This document shows positions 1 through 9,541 of a DNA stretch of 64,000 nt, one piece after another (the first letter of the stretch is position 1; every line of letters starts with the position of its first letter). The notes beneath the pieces were generated by a model, which searched no databases, was not told the DNA's origin, and was given only the letters and a program-made list of their open reading frames with translations. The translations under genes and the position numbers were made by a program. The DNA comes from Cercis canadensis (lineage: Eukaryota > Streptophyta > Magnoliopsida > Fabales > Fabaceae). The DNA is taken from contig QAOA01004461.1 in the NCBI GenBank assembly GCA_003255065.1, positions 42,732 to 106,731 on the forward strand. The letters are read 5' to 3'.

Positions 1-1966
1 ACAGATCAGCCAATACGGCAGGTCCTTCAAAAACCCGACCTTGCCGGACGCATGCTCGGGTGGTCCGTCGAACTCTTCGAGCACACTATTACTTACGAGC
101 CCAGAGATGCAATCAAGGCCCAAGCACTGGCCGATTTTATTGCCGAATTCACTCCTCCCGAATCACCCAACCTCGGTCAACCCCAAGCTTGGCGCTTATC
201 GGTTGATGGTTCCTCCAACATCAAAGGAGGAGGGGCAGGAATCATCGCGGAAGGTCCAGAGGGTATAACAATAGAGCAATCTTTGCGGTTCGAGTTTCCG
301 ACCTCTAACAATCAGGCTGAATATGAGGCCCTTATCGCGGGCCTCAAGCTGGCCCTGGAGCTCGGATCCGAGAATCTCCTAGCATCCAGCGACTCTCAGT
401 TGGTCACTAGCCAGGTTAAGGGAGAATATCAAGCCAAGGATCCCTTGATGATGAGGTATCTCGAAATAGTGCAAAACTTAACTTCCCAGTTGAAAAACTT
501 TGAAATACTCCACATCCCTCGAAGTGAGAATTGCCGCGCCGACCTTCTCTCCAAATTAGCCAGCAGCAAGAAGCCAGGGCATAATCAAACAGTCATCCAA
601 GAAACACTCCACCATCCCAGTACAGAACACGTCGGAGTACTAACCGTCGAGGAAGAAACCCCAACATGGATCACCCCTATCAAACATTACCTCGAAACTG
701 GAAACCTCCCAAAGGAGAAAGCAGACGCAAAAAAACTCCGACGCATAGCAGCTAACTATTATTTAGAGAGTGGCGTGCTTTACAAGCGCGGCTATCACAC
801 TCCGCTTTTGAAATGCCTAACCCCAGATCAATCCACTTACGTCCTGCAAGAGGTCCATGAAGGAATATGTGGCCACCACATCGGGGCCCGATCCTTAGCA
901 GCTAGCATCCTCAGAGCTGGATACTATTGGCCAACCTTGAGGACCGACGCGACCAAATTCGTGCAAAGATGTGACAAATGCAAAAAATTTGCACACATCC
1001 ACCTCGCACCACCCACCGACCTACATGTAAAGATGTGACAAATGCCAAAAATTTGCACACATCCACCTCGCACCATCCACCGACCTACATGTCGCGGTCG
1101 AACCATGGCCCTTCAACCGTTGGGGATTAGATCTCCTGGGACCTTTCCCATTGGCCCTCGGGCAAAAAAAATTTCTTATTGTCGCTATTGATTACTTCTC
1201 TAAATGGATCGAAGCCGAGCCTTTGGCTACAATCACGGCTAAAAATGCTAAAAAGTTTGTTCAAACTTTCATCATTTGCAGGTTCGGCATCCCACATACA
1301 ATAACCACGGACAACGGGACCCAGTTCTCAGACTCGGGTTTCCGGGCATTTTGTGCCAACCTCCGCATCAGGCTACATTTCACCTCGGTTGAACATCCTC
1401 AAGCTAACGGCCAAGCAGAGGCGGCAAATCGCATATTACTGGATGGCATCAAGAAAAGACTGGATCAAACCAAGTCTCGGTGGGTCGAAGAGCTACCATG
1501 GGTCCTCTGGTCTTACCGAACTACTTCCCAAACCTCAACAGGCATGTCCCCATACAAGCTTACCTACGGAACCGAAGCTATGATCCCAGTAGAAATTGGC
1601 GAACCATCTCGCAGAAGAGAATTTTTTCAAACAAATCAAAGTTCAGAACAATTACAAGTCAACCTTGACCTACTGGACGAAGAGAGGGATAAAGCTCGGA
1701 TCCGAGCAATAGCATACAAACAGAAACTCGCCCGTTATCACAACCTCAAGGTGAGATCAAGAGAGTTCCAGCAGGGCGACCTCGTGCTTCGGAAGGCGAC
1801 CATCACAAGAAAGCACCTCAATGAAGGAAAACTGGCACCAAATTGGGAAGGCCCCTACCGAATCCATGAGGTACTTGGGAAAGGAGCATACAAACTGACC
1901 ACCATGGAAGGCGACCACATCCCCCGCACTTGGAATGTACTAAATCTTCGCCAATATATACAATGA
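1..1966 (+). pseudogene. Tat-lineage Ty3/gypsy pol, C-terminal part (RNase H, second RNase H, integrase), frameshifted
   Basis: The reading frame enters from the left edge inside the RNase H region. A second, archaeal-type RNase H follows (LSVDGSSN near 208, SSDSQLV near 387). The integrase follows, with an HHCC zinc finger (EGICGHHIGAR, then CDKCKKF near 970) and a D-D-E core (DYFSKW near 1190, TDNGTQF near 1310, QANGQAEAANR near 1403). Two RNase H domains in one pol are diagnostic of the Tat/Ogre lineage of Ty3/gypsy elements. The frame breaks at a 64-bp tandem duplication (965-1092), so residues before and after lie in different frames. The stop at about 1964-1966 lies just before a hairpin repeat array, as in the two other copies here. 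The upstream half lies outside the window. Confidence 0.93.
965..1092 (+). repeat. 64-bp tandem duplication breaking integrase frame
   Basis: The block beginning AAAGATGTGACAAATGC at 965 is repeated from 1029 with a 64-bp offset and very few mismatches. Because 64 is not a multiple of three, it shifts the integrase reading frame. The equivalent sites in the other two pol copies (near 11092 and 30042) have one unit only, so the duplication is specific to this copy. Confidence 0.9.
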
Positions 1967-1983
1967 AGTTTCTACATCTATCT

Positions 1984-2411
1984 GAGCTTAAACTACAAGG
2001 GCCAATGCCCTTAAAAGGACCAATGTCCTTAAAATCGCTTTATCCGAGCTTAAACTACAAGGGCCAATGCCCTTAAAAGGACCAATGTCCTTGAACTCGC
2101 TCTATCCGAGCTTAAACTACAAGGGCCAATGCCCTTAAAAGGACCAATGCCCTTAAAAGGACCAATGTCCTTAAACTCGCTCTATCCGAGCTTAAACTAC
2201 AAGGGCCAATGCCCTTAAAAGGACCAAATGTCCTTAAACTCACTCTATCCGAGCTACAAGGGCCAATGCCCTTAAAAGGACCAATGTCCTTAAAATTGCT
2301 CTATCCGAGCCAAAACTACAAGGGCCAATGCCCTTAAAAGGACCAATGTCCTTCAAATCGCCCTAACCGAGCTTAAACCCACAAGGGCCAATACCCTTAA
2401 AAGGACCATGG
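1984..2411 (+). repeat. Tandem array of about 62-bp units, each with two CAAT-loop hairpins (array 1)
   Basis: About seven units start with GAGCTTAAACTACAAGGG (starts 1984, 2046, 2108, 2188, 2251, 2307, 2369). Each carries AAGGGC-CAAT-GCCCTT followed by AAGGAC-CAAT-GTCCTT, two perfect 6-bp stems with a CAAT loop. One unit (2108) has an extra 18-bp hairpin. The array begins about 18 bp after the pol stop. Tandem repeats between pol and the 3' LTR are typical of Tat/Ogre elements. Confidence 0.92.
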
Positions 2412-2535
2412 CCCTGCCAAACACCCTACTCGCAATTTCAATCCTACAAACATCAAATCTTTTGAACAAGTCCAACAAAGACTATCAAAGACTAGCTCGG
2501 TATCTTATGAACTAATTGTCATAAGCCCGACATAA

Positions 2536-2790
2536 TATTTACAAAGTATCTTTAACTTATCCAATTTTAGCTTTTAAACGAGCTATAACATCCGGTCAAT
2601 ATCATTTATAATTTCCCATTAGTTCATCATTGACCAAAGTATTTTTAACTTATCCAATTTTAGCTTTTAAACGAGCTATAACATCCGCTCAATATTATTT
2701 ACAATTTCCCATTAGTTCATCATCGCCCAAAGTTTCTTCAACTTGTCCAAATTTAGCTTTTAACCGAGCTATCACACGTATATATATAAT
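2536..2790 (+). repeat. Degenerate tandem repeats of about 93 bp in the element's 3' internal region
   Basis: The phrase TCCAATTTTAGCTTTTAA followed by CGAGCTAT recurs at about 2560, 2653 and 2744, with intervening CCCATTAGTTCATCAT blocks. The stretch separates the hairpin array from the antisense ORF and has no coding potential on the plus strand. Single related units occur near 12450 and 31455-31560 in the other copies. Confidence 0.75.
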
Positions 2791-2889
2791 GAGAAAGCCA
2801 CATCATATGATAAAATCTCATTTTATTACTGGAACATCGGATTACAAAACAAAGAAAAATATATACATTTGTTGCAGGATCCTAACTCC

Positions 2890-4230
2890 CTAGGGTTTAT
2901 TTTGCTCTCGAAGAACATCTTCGTTCTCCGAGGCCGAATCAGCATCTGCACCGGAGTCAGGATCCACCCGCAGCTCAGGGTCCTCCTCATCCGCTTCTTC
3001 AAGGTCGTCAACTAGCTGACCGTCCCTTACCCGTTTCCAGGGATCCAGGCGCTCGGCATCAATGTTGGGGACTTGTAACCGAGTTTGCTCCAAACACAGC
3101 TTGAACCCCTTCTCATGGGCTTCAGCATAGTTCATCACAATCTTCTGCTCAGCTCGGTCCCTTAACCTTGACTTTGACTGGCGAACTCGGTCCAGCCGTC
3201 GAGCCATTTGGCATCGAACCTTGCCTTCCCGGATCTCAGCCGCCCTGCCTAGCTCCTGGCTAATCTTCTTTTCCTCCTTTACTTGGGTAAGCTCGGCCAG
3301 CGTAGCATCTAACCTTGAACGGACGTCCCCCAGCTCCCTCTCGGCCCGACCCAAGGCCTCCTGGCAGGATTCTACCGTCGCCCGGGTCACCTCGTCCTCT
3401 TCTAAAAACTTCTGCCTCTCCTGCTCGGACGCGATGACCCTCTCATTTAACTCTTGGCCGATCACGGCAGCCCGTCCTATGATATCCCGAAGGTGCTTGC
3501 TCAGCAACAATGTCTTGGCCTCCGCCACCTTCGTTCGATCCGTAGGAAGAGCCAACGATTTCAGCCGATCTCCCGCCGGATATTGAACATTCCAGAATGA
3601 GACACTGGAATGTTCCCGCTTCTCTCCCACGGGGGCGGCAAACAGCTCGAAATGTTTGACCTCGGAGTCAAGGTCAAACATCCAGCTGGCCGAGGGGTCT
3701 GCTCGGTCTTTGTCCGCCTTTGCCGCCACCCGCTGTCTCTTATTCCCGGCTCTCTGCTTCCCCTTCGCCGCAACCGGGCTCCCCTCCTCTCGAGTAGCCG
3801 GCAGCACGGGTACCTCCTCCGCTCTCACCACCGTCACGGGCTCCGCAGGTATGGCCTTGGGTGGCGCCGCCGACCTTTGAGTTTTTGCTTTTGCCAGCTT
3901 TGCTAGATTCACCATTTTCTCCGCCGACAGCTTTCCCTCTGCAGAAACAAAAACAGTATTAGTACATCAGAAAACTTACACCCAACTTCACACAATAAAT
4001 ACCGACCAATCAGATCTTTGGCCTTGAGCGTAACCATCTGCGCATTCTCAACGGCCAGCTGGGAGATCGTCTTTATTATCTCCCGATCTTCCCGGATATA
4101 CTCGTCAATCGCCCGAGCTGGCACCTTGTAAATATCTCGACTCCAGCGCAAGGGAAACCGAGGTTTCAAGTCCTCCTTCAAGAAAAAGGCCATAGCTGGC
4201 GCCGGGCCCGCCTTCCAGGTCGGGATTGAC
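2890..4230 (-). pseudogene. Antisense accessory ORF of Tat element, copy 1 (spliced, 5' end missing)
   Basis: On the minus strand, opposite to pol, an exon at 4230-4007 joins an exon at 3938-2890. Donor ATTG|GTCGGT and acceptor TGCAG|AGGG keep the frame open across a 68-bp intron. The first part matches copy 2 up to the motif PTWKAGPAPAMAFFLKEDL, which resembles the plant 'putative gypsy type transposon' family (Pfam Transposase_28). The second exon encodes about 345 residues: a basic, proline/alanine-rich stretch (KGKQRAGNKRQR), a long Glu/Arg-rich coiled coil and an acidic tail. Homology to copy 2 stops abruptly near 4230, so the N-terminal half is lost. Antisense accessory genes in the 3' internal region are known from Tat elements such as maize Grande. 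The function is unknown; the basic patch would suit a nuclear protein. Confidence 0.8.
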
Positions 4231-4384
4231 GGGTGCCAAACCGTACAAAATTAAACTACTAATTGCAACTAAATTGTAGTATAGGATGCAACCAGTGTCG
4301 TCTCCCAAGGATTCACCAGAACAAATAATCTAATAAGACTTTAAGCAAGAACATAACAGAATAAAGGGGGGNAGGGGATAAAGG
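4231..4384. other. Chimeric junction sequence and assembly gap (N at 4372)
   Basis: Homology to the Tat element ends at about 4230. The following 140 bp (GGGTGCCAAACCGTAC, later TGTCGTCTCCCAAGG) has no match elsewhere in the window and looks like part of another repeat. A G-run with a single N at 4372 marks a contig join, so the order of sequence on its two sides is not certain. Confidence 0.6.
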
Positions 4385-4834
4385 TAGATAAGGCTAAAGT
4401 AGAGGTGATTGAAAAACTGCCCCCTCTCACTAATGTCAAAGGGGTGCGTAGCTTTTTGGGGCACACTGGTTTTTATAGGAGGTTCATACAAGATTTTTCA
4501 AAAATTGCTAAACCCCTATGTAACCTTCTTGTTAAAGATAAAACTTTTGCTTTTAATGATGAATGCTTGTTGGCTTTTGATACATTCAAGCAAAAGTTGA
4601 CCACTGCCCCTGTTGTTGTCCTACCTAATTAGGACTTACCTTTTGAACTCATGTGCGATGGTAGTGACATAGCTGTGGATGCTGTGATAGGGAAGAGGAA
4701 GAATAAGTTATTGCATGTGATTTATTTTGCAAGCCATGTACTTGATTCTGCTCAACTTAATTATGCTACTACTGAAAAAGAGTTGTTGGCTATTGTCTTT
4801 GCTTTTGATAAATTCCGCTCTTATTCAGTGGGTG
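4385..4834 (+). pseudogene. Athila-like Ty3/gypsy RT end / RNase H fragment
   Basis: Conceptual translation gives motifs typical of the region between reverse transcriptase and RNase H of Ty3/gypsy elements: GVRSFLGHTGFYRRFIQDFS, IAKPLCNLL, then LMCDGSDIAVDAVIG and LNYATTEKELLAIVFAFDKF. Its codon use and AT content differ from the Tat copies around it, and the protein is much closer to Athila-type elements. An in-frame TAG near 4630 interrupts it. It stops exactly where the long LTR begins at 4835, so integrase and everything downstream are missing. Confidence 0.85.
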
Positions 4835-6383
4835 TGATGAACACACTTTTTATACAATAGTTATTCCTCATACTTAGTCTTTTAAACCTCTTTTGGGCTG
4901 AATTGCATAGACTTAGACCTCATTTCATGACTTAGGATCCATTTATGCTTAATTGCAATTTCCAGCAATACTGGGCATTATATGCTGTCTCTGTGTTTCA
5001 GGCATATCTTGAGTTCTGGATGTCCAAAAATTCCGAGTCATACCTTGTTGGAAAGCTGAGAGAATTGTCTACAACTTTCTTTCAGGGCTCCAAAGCTAAT
5101 TCGGACGTTCAGAAGGTCATATGCAGCCTGGAAGCCAGAGAAGACATGCTGTCGCAGGATCCTGACCTACATGCAGTATTTGGGTCATAACTTGAGTTGT
5201 AGATGTCATATTGACCTGAAACTGGTACCATTGGAAATATAACAGAGAGAGCTTCAATTGATATGAAGACCGGTTCACCATATTTTATGTGTAAGATGGT
5301 CTTATTTGCTGTGCAAGTTAGCTGACGGTTCCAGACACCTTCTGCCACTTAAATGGGCCTAACTTCCTCATGACAAGTCCAAATGGGCCCAAACCAAAGC
5401 CCAATTGAAGCTAAGGCCCATGGGAACAAGTGTGCCCTAAGGGCAATTTAGGTGTGCATGTAAAATTGGAGGTCTATATCAGAAGAAGGAGGCAGCCGAA
5501 ATTCACAATTACCTCATTAGATATTTCAGACAGATTTTTGAGCTTTCCTTAGTTCTTAAGTTTTCTTTTAGAACTAAAACTTAATTAATTTGAGGAGCCT
5601 CGGCAGCTCATCAGGCAGCCGAAATTAATAATCAAGTTTTAGATATTTTAGACAGCTTTCTAGTCTTTCCTTAGCTCTTAAGTTTTCTCTTAGATATTTT
5701 ATAAGAACTTAGCTTCTCTTGTTCATAGAGGGCTAATTCATCAATCAATCCAGGTTTTGGCTGTTCTGATTATTGGTTTTGAGATTATGAGTTGTTGTTA
5801 TTCATTCAATGATTAATCTGCTTCTTTCAATTCTTTGAAATATTCTGTTTGAATTGCTTAATTCGAATTTGGATCTTCATGTGTGATTGCTTAATTGCAT
5901 GTGATAAAAGAGGACTGTATGGTTGATTAATGTTTCTGAGCTTTTGGATGGATTAATCACCTTGGCTGGATCATGGACTTAGGTAAAACTAGACTTGAAT
6001 GTTTGCTTAATTCATTTAGTCTTAGTTGAATCCGAATTCTGGTTGCTTAACCAGTGGACATCCATAGAACATTGAGAGGCGTCTTGATATGTTTTAAAGG
6101 CCAAGAACATGGTTAATAATTGAATGGATCATTAGAAATCAAGGATGAATCAAAATCAGAATCAGTTAAGGCTTGAATTGGTTATTTTCCTTTAGATTAC
6201 CACTTACAATTATTTTCTGTCAAGTACTCAAACCAAACAAAACCCCCTCTGTTTACATGCTTCTTAATATGAGTCACTAAATAGAACAATCCTTAGGTTC
6301 GACTTAGGGCTGCCATTTGCTGCAAATAGCTTAGGTAACCGACCTTAAAATTAAGTAATTTGAGGAGCCTCGGCAGCGCATCA
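4835..6383 (+). mobile_element. Long LTR (family B), copy 1, 1549 bp
   Basis: It begins TGATGAACACACTTTTTATA and ends GAGGAGCCTCGGCAGCGCATCA, and is highly similar to the solo LTR at 8108-9536. The TGATGA...CATCA termini are LTR-like and suit Athila-type elements. It is 120 bp longer than copy 2 because of an internal duplication around 5570-5690. Flanks do not match as a target duplication (GGGTG before, AAGCC after), and they belong to two different elements. It is therefore not a simple solo LTR at this site; it may be the 3' LTR of an internally deleted Athila-like element or a recombination product. Confidence 0.85.
5587..5613 (+). repeat. Copy of the LTR's own 3' terminus embedded inside LTR-B copy 1
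   Basis: AATTTGAGGAGCCTCGGC at 5587 through TCATCA at 5613 is identical to the terminal 27 bp of LTR-B copy 2 (9510-9536). It sits inside the 120-bp segment that distinguishes the two LTR copies, followed by a second copy of the GGCAGCCGAAATT region. Confidence 0.85.
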
Positions 6384-6385
6384 AA

Positions 6386-8107
6386 GCCGAAAAAGACAAG
6401 TACTGCGCCTTTCATCGAGGACGCGGTCATGATACCAACGACTGCCGACATCTGCAAAATGTCATAGAAGACCTCATTCAAAAAGGTTACCTACAAAAAT
6501 ACCGTGCTGAGGCCCCTGTCTCCAACCAAAGGCCCCACAGAGAGTACCGACCACGGAACCAATCTCCTCCCCGTAGCCACCCAACTCGCCCAGATCCGAA
6601 TCCACAGGGCGACAGAGTTCCAGGCCGGTTCCCTCCGAACCATCAGGAAAACCCAAGGCAAAATACTGCAGGGATCATCCATACTATTGCAGGTGGTTTC
6701 GCCGGTGGAGGATACTCTAGGTCCTCTCGAAAAATACACGAACGAGCTGCCCACAAGCACCAAAGTGAAATATCTCACACCACCTTTGCCAAAAGAGCCA
6801 AATCGCAGCCAACCATTTCCTTCTCCGACGCCGACTATGGGATCATCGACCCAGAGCACGATGATCTCGTAGTTATCTCTTGCTTGATAGCCAACTATGA
6901 AGTCCGGAAAGTCCTGATAGATCAAGGAAGTTCGGCCGATATCCTCTTCTACCACACTTACTCTCAACTCGGCTTTCCTACCTCAAATCTCAGCACTTAT
7001 CCAGAAACTCTAGTCGGTTTCTCAGGACACCAAGTCAGCGTCAAAGGCACTATAACCCTAAGGGCTACTCTCAGAGAATTCTCCAACTCCACAAGCCCCG
7101 ACATTCGTTTCTTGGTCGTCGACTGCCCGTCTGCTTATAATGCCATTTTGGGACGACCTTCCCTCAATAGCATCGACGCCATCGTCTCAACCAAGCACCT
7201 CTTACTCAAATTTCCCACTACTTCGGGTAAAGTCGGTCAAACACGGGGCGACCAGCTTCTCGGCAGAGCCTGCTACAACATCAGCCTATCCATTGACTAC
7301 TCCAAAAAGCCGGAAGACACCAGCAACAACTCCTCAACTCCCCTCGACGAGCTCGATAACCGAACAAGTCAGGGGTCCCGACCCGAGCCAAAAGGCGACC
7401 TGATTCCAGTACAAGTAGGCCAACGGCCCGAACAAACAGTAAAAGTGGGATCCGGCCTTCCTGCGCCTATCATAAAGAAATTGACCGACCTTCTGGTTGC
7501 CAATGCCGATCTATTCGCATGGACAGCGGCCGACATGCCAGGTATAAATCCCGATTTCATCTGCCATAAACTCTCTGTTCATGCAGGGGCCAAACCAGTC
7601 CGACAAAAGAAGCGGGTAGTGGGACCAGAGCGACAAGCAGCAATCCAAGATGAAGTCGCCAAACTTCTAGACACCGGGTTCATTCGGGAGGTACTCTACG
7701 CCACCTGGCTAGCCAATGTTGTCATGGTCAAGAAAGCTAATGGAAAATGGAGAATGTGCGTGGATTACTCCGACCTGAACAAATCATGTCCAAAAGACCC
7801 CTATCCCCTTCCAAGCATCGACAAGCTCGTCGATGAAGCATCCGGTTACAAACTCTTGAGTTTTATGGATGCTTACTCGGGATACAACCAAATCCGCATG
7901 CACCCTGACGATGAGGATAAGACAGCATTTATCACCGAGAAAGCCACTTATTGCTACCGAGTCATGCCTTTCGGATTAAAAAACGCATGGGCCACCTATC
8001 AAAGATTGATGGACAGAGTTTTTAAAGCACAGATAGGGCGAAATGTCGAAGTCTACGTAGACGACTTACTTGTCAAATCGCGCTCGGAGGAGAACCACCT
8101 GGCTGAC
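6386..8107 (+). pseudogene. Tat gag end, protease and reverse transcriptase (first half of interrupted polyprotein)
   Basis: An open frame runs without a stop from the left junction to the solo LTR. In order it shows a gag zinc-knuckle-like motif (CAFHRGRGHDTNDC, near 6404), an Arg/Pro-rich spacer and an aspartic protease (VLIDQGSSADILFYH near 6909). RT follows with KKANGKWRMCVDYSDLN, FMDAYSGYNQIRMHP, VMPFGLKNA and YVDDLLVKS (near 8050). There is no start codon because gag's N-terminus is missing. FGLKNAWATYQ has Trp where both other copies have Gly (NAGATYQ). The solo LTR then splits the protein at HLAD. The frame resumes exactly in phase at 9542 if the LTR and one 5-bp duplication are removed, so the insertion is the main lesion here. 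Confidence 0.93.
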
Positions 8108-9536
8108 TGATGAACACACTTTTTATACAATAGTTATTCCTCATACTTAGTCTTTTAAACCTCTTTTGGGCTGAATTGCATAGACTTAGACCCCATTTCA
8201 TGACTTAGGATCCATTTATGCTTAATTGTAATTTCCAGCAATACTGGGCATTATATGCTGTCTCTGTGTTTTAGGCATATCTTGAGTTCTGGATGTCCAA
8301 AAATTCCGAGTCATACCTTGTTGGAAAGCTGAGAGAATTGTCTACAACTTTCTTTCAGGGCTCCAAAGCTAATTCGGACGTTCAGAAGGTCATATGCAGC
8401 CTGGAAGCCAGAGAAGACATGCTGTCGCAGGATCCTGACCTACATGCAGTATTTGGGTCATAACTTGAGTTGTAGATGTCATATTGACCTGAAACTGGTA
8501 CCATTGGAAAGCTAACAGACAGAGCTTCAATTTATATGAAGACCGGTTCACCATATTTTATGTGGAAGATGGTCTTATTTGCTGTGCAAGTTAGCTGACG
8601 GTTCCAGACACCTTCTGCCACTTAAATGGGCCTAACTTCCTCATGACAAGTCCAAATGGGCCCAAACCAAAGCCCAATTGAAGCTAAGGCCCATGGGAAC
8701 AAGTGTGCCCTAAGGGCAATTTAGGTGTGCATGTAAAATTGGAGGTCTATATCAGAAGAAGGAGGCAGCCGAAATTCATAACCACCTCATTAGATATTTT
8801 AGACAGATTTTTGAGCTTTCCTTAGTTCTTAAGTTTTCTTTTAGATATTTTGTAAGAACTTCAGCTCCTCTTGTTCATGGAGGGCTAATCCAACATATCA
8901 ATCCAGGTTTTGCTATTCTGATTATTGGTTTTGAGATTATGAGTTGTTGTTCTTCATTTTAGTTGTTAATCAAAGTTCTTTCAATCCTTTGAAATATTCT
9001 GTTTGAATTGCTTAATTCGAATTTGGATCTTCATGTGTGATTGCTTAATTGCATGTGATAAAAGAGGATTGTATGGTTGATTAATGTTTCTGAGCTTTTG
9101 GATGGATTAATCACCTTGGCTGGATCATGGACTTAGGTAAAACTAGACTTGAATGTTTGCTTAATTCATTTAGTCTTAGTTGAATCCGAATTCTGGTTGC
9201 TTAACCAGTGGACATCCATAGAACATTGAGAGGCGTCTTGATATGTTTTAAAGGCCAAGAACATGGTTAATAATTGAATGGATCATTAGAAATCAAGGAT
9301 GAATCAAAATCAGAATCAGTTAAGGCTTGGATTGGTTGTTTTCCTTTAGGTTACCACTTACAATTAATTTCTGTCAAGCACTTAAAACAAACACAACCCC
9401 CCTGTTTACATGCTTCTTAATATGATTCACTAAATAGAACAATCCTTAGGTTCGACTTAGGGCTGTCCTATGCTGCAAAAAGCTAGGTAACCGACCTAAA
9501 ACTTTAAGTAATTTGAGGAGCCTCGGCAGCTCATCA
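8108..9536 (+). mobile_element. Solo LTR (family B), copy 2, 1429 bp, in pol
   Basis: It starts TGATGAACACACTTTTTATA, ends CAGCTCATCA, and has perfect 6-bp terminal inverted repeats (TGATGA/TCATCA). It is bounded by a perfect 5-bp target duplication CTGAC (8103-8107 and 9537-9541). The same pol site in copy 3 has one unit (GCCGACCTCGAGGAA). No internal coding region is present, so this is a solo LTR formed by LTR-LTR recombination of a full element. It is AT-rich and contains no convincing ORF. Confidence 0.95.
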
Positions 9537-9541
9537 CTGAC

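Noticed and set aside
1984-2411. CRISPR-like array
   Set aside because: Regular repeats occur, but there are no unique spacers. Units are contiguous, and the genome is a plant nuclear one.
3221-3906. Plus-strand ORFs of 70-120 residues opposite the antisense accessory ORF
   Set aside because: Shadow frames of the minus-strand coiled-coil gene. Their composition is Ser/Leu-rich as expected from complementing Glu/Arg codons, and they do not match between copies at protein level.
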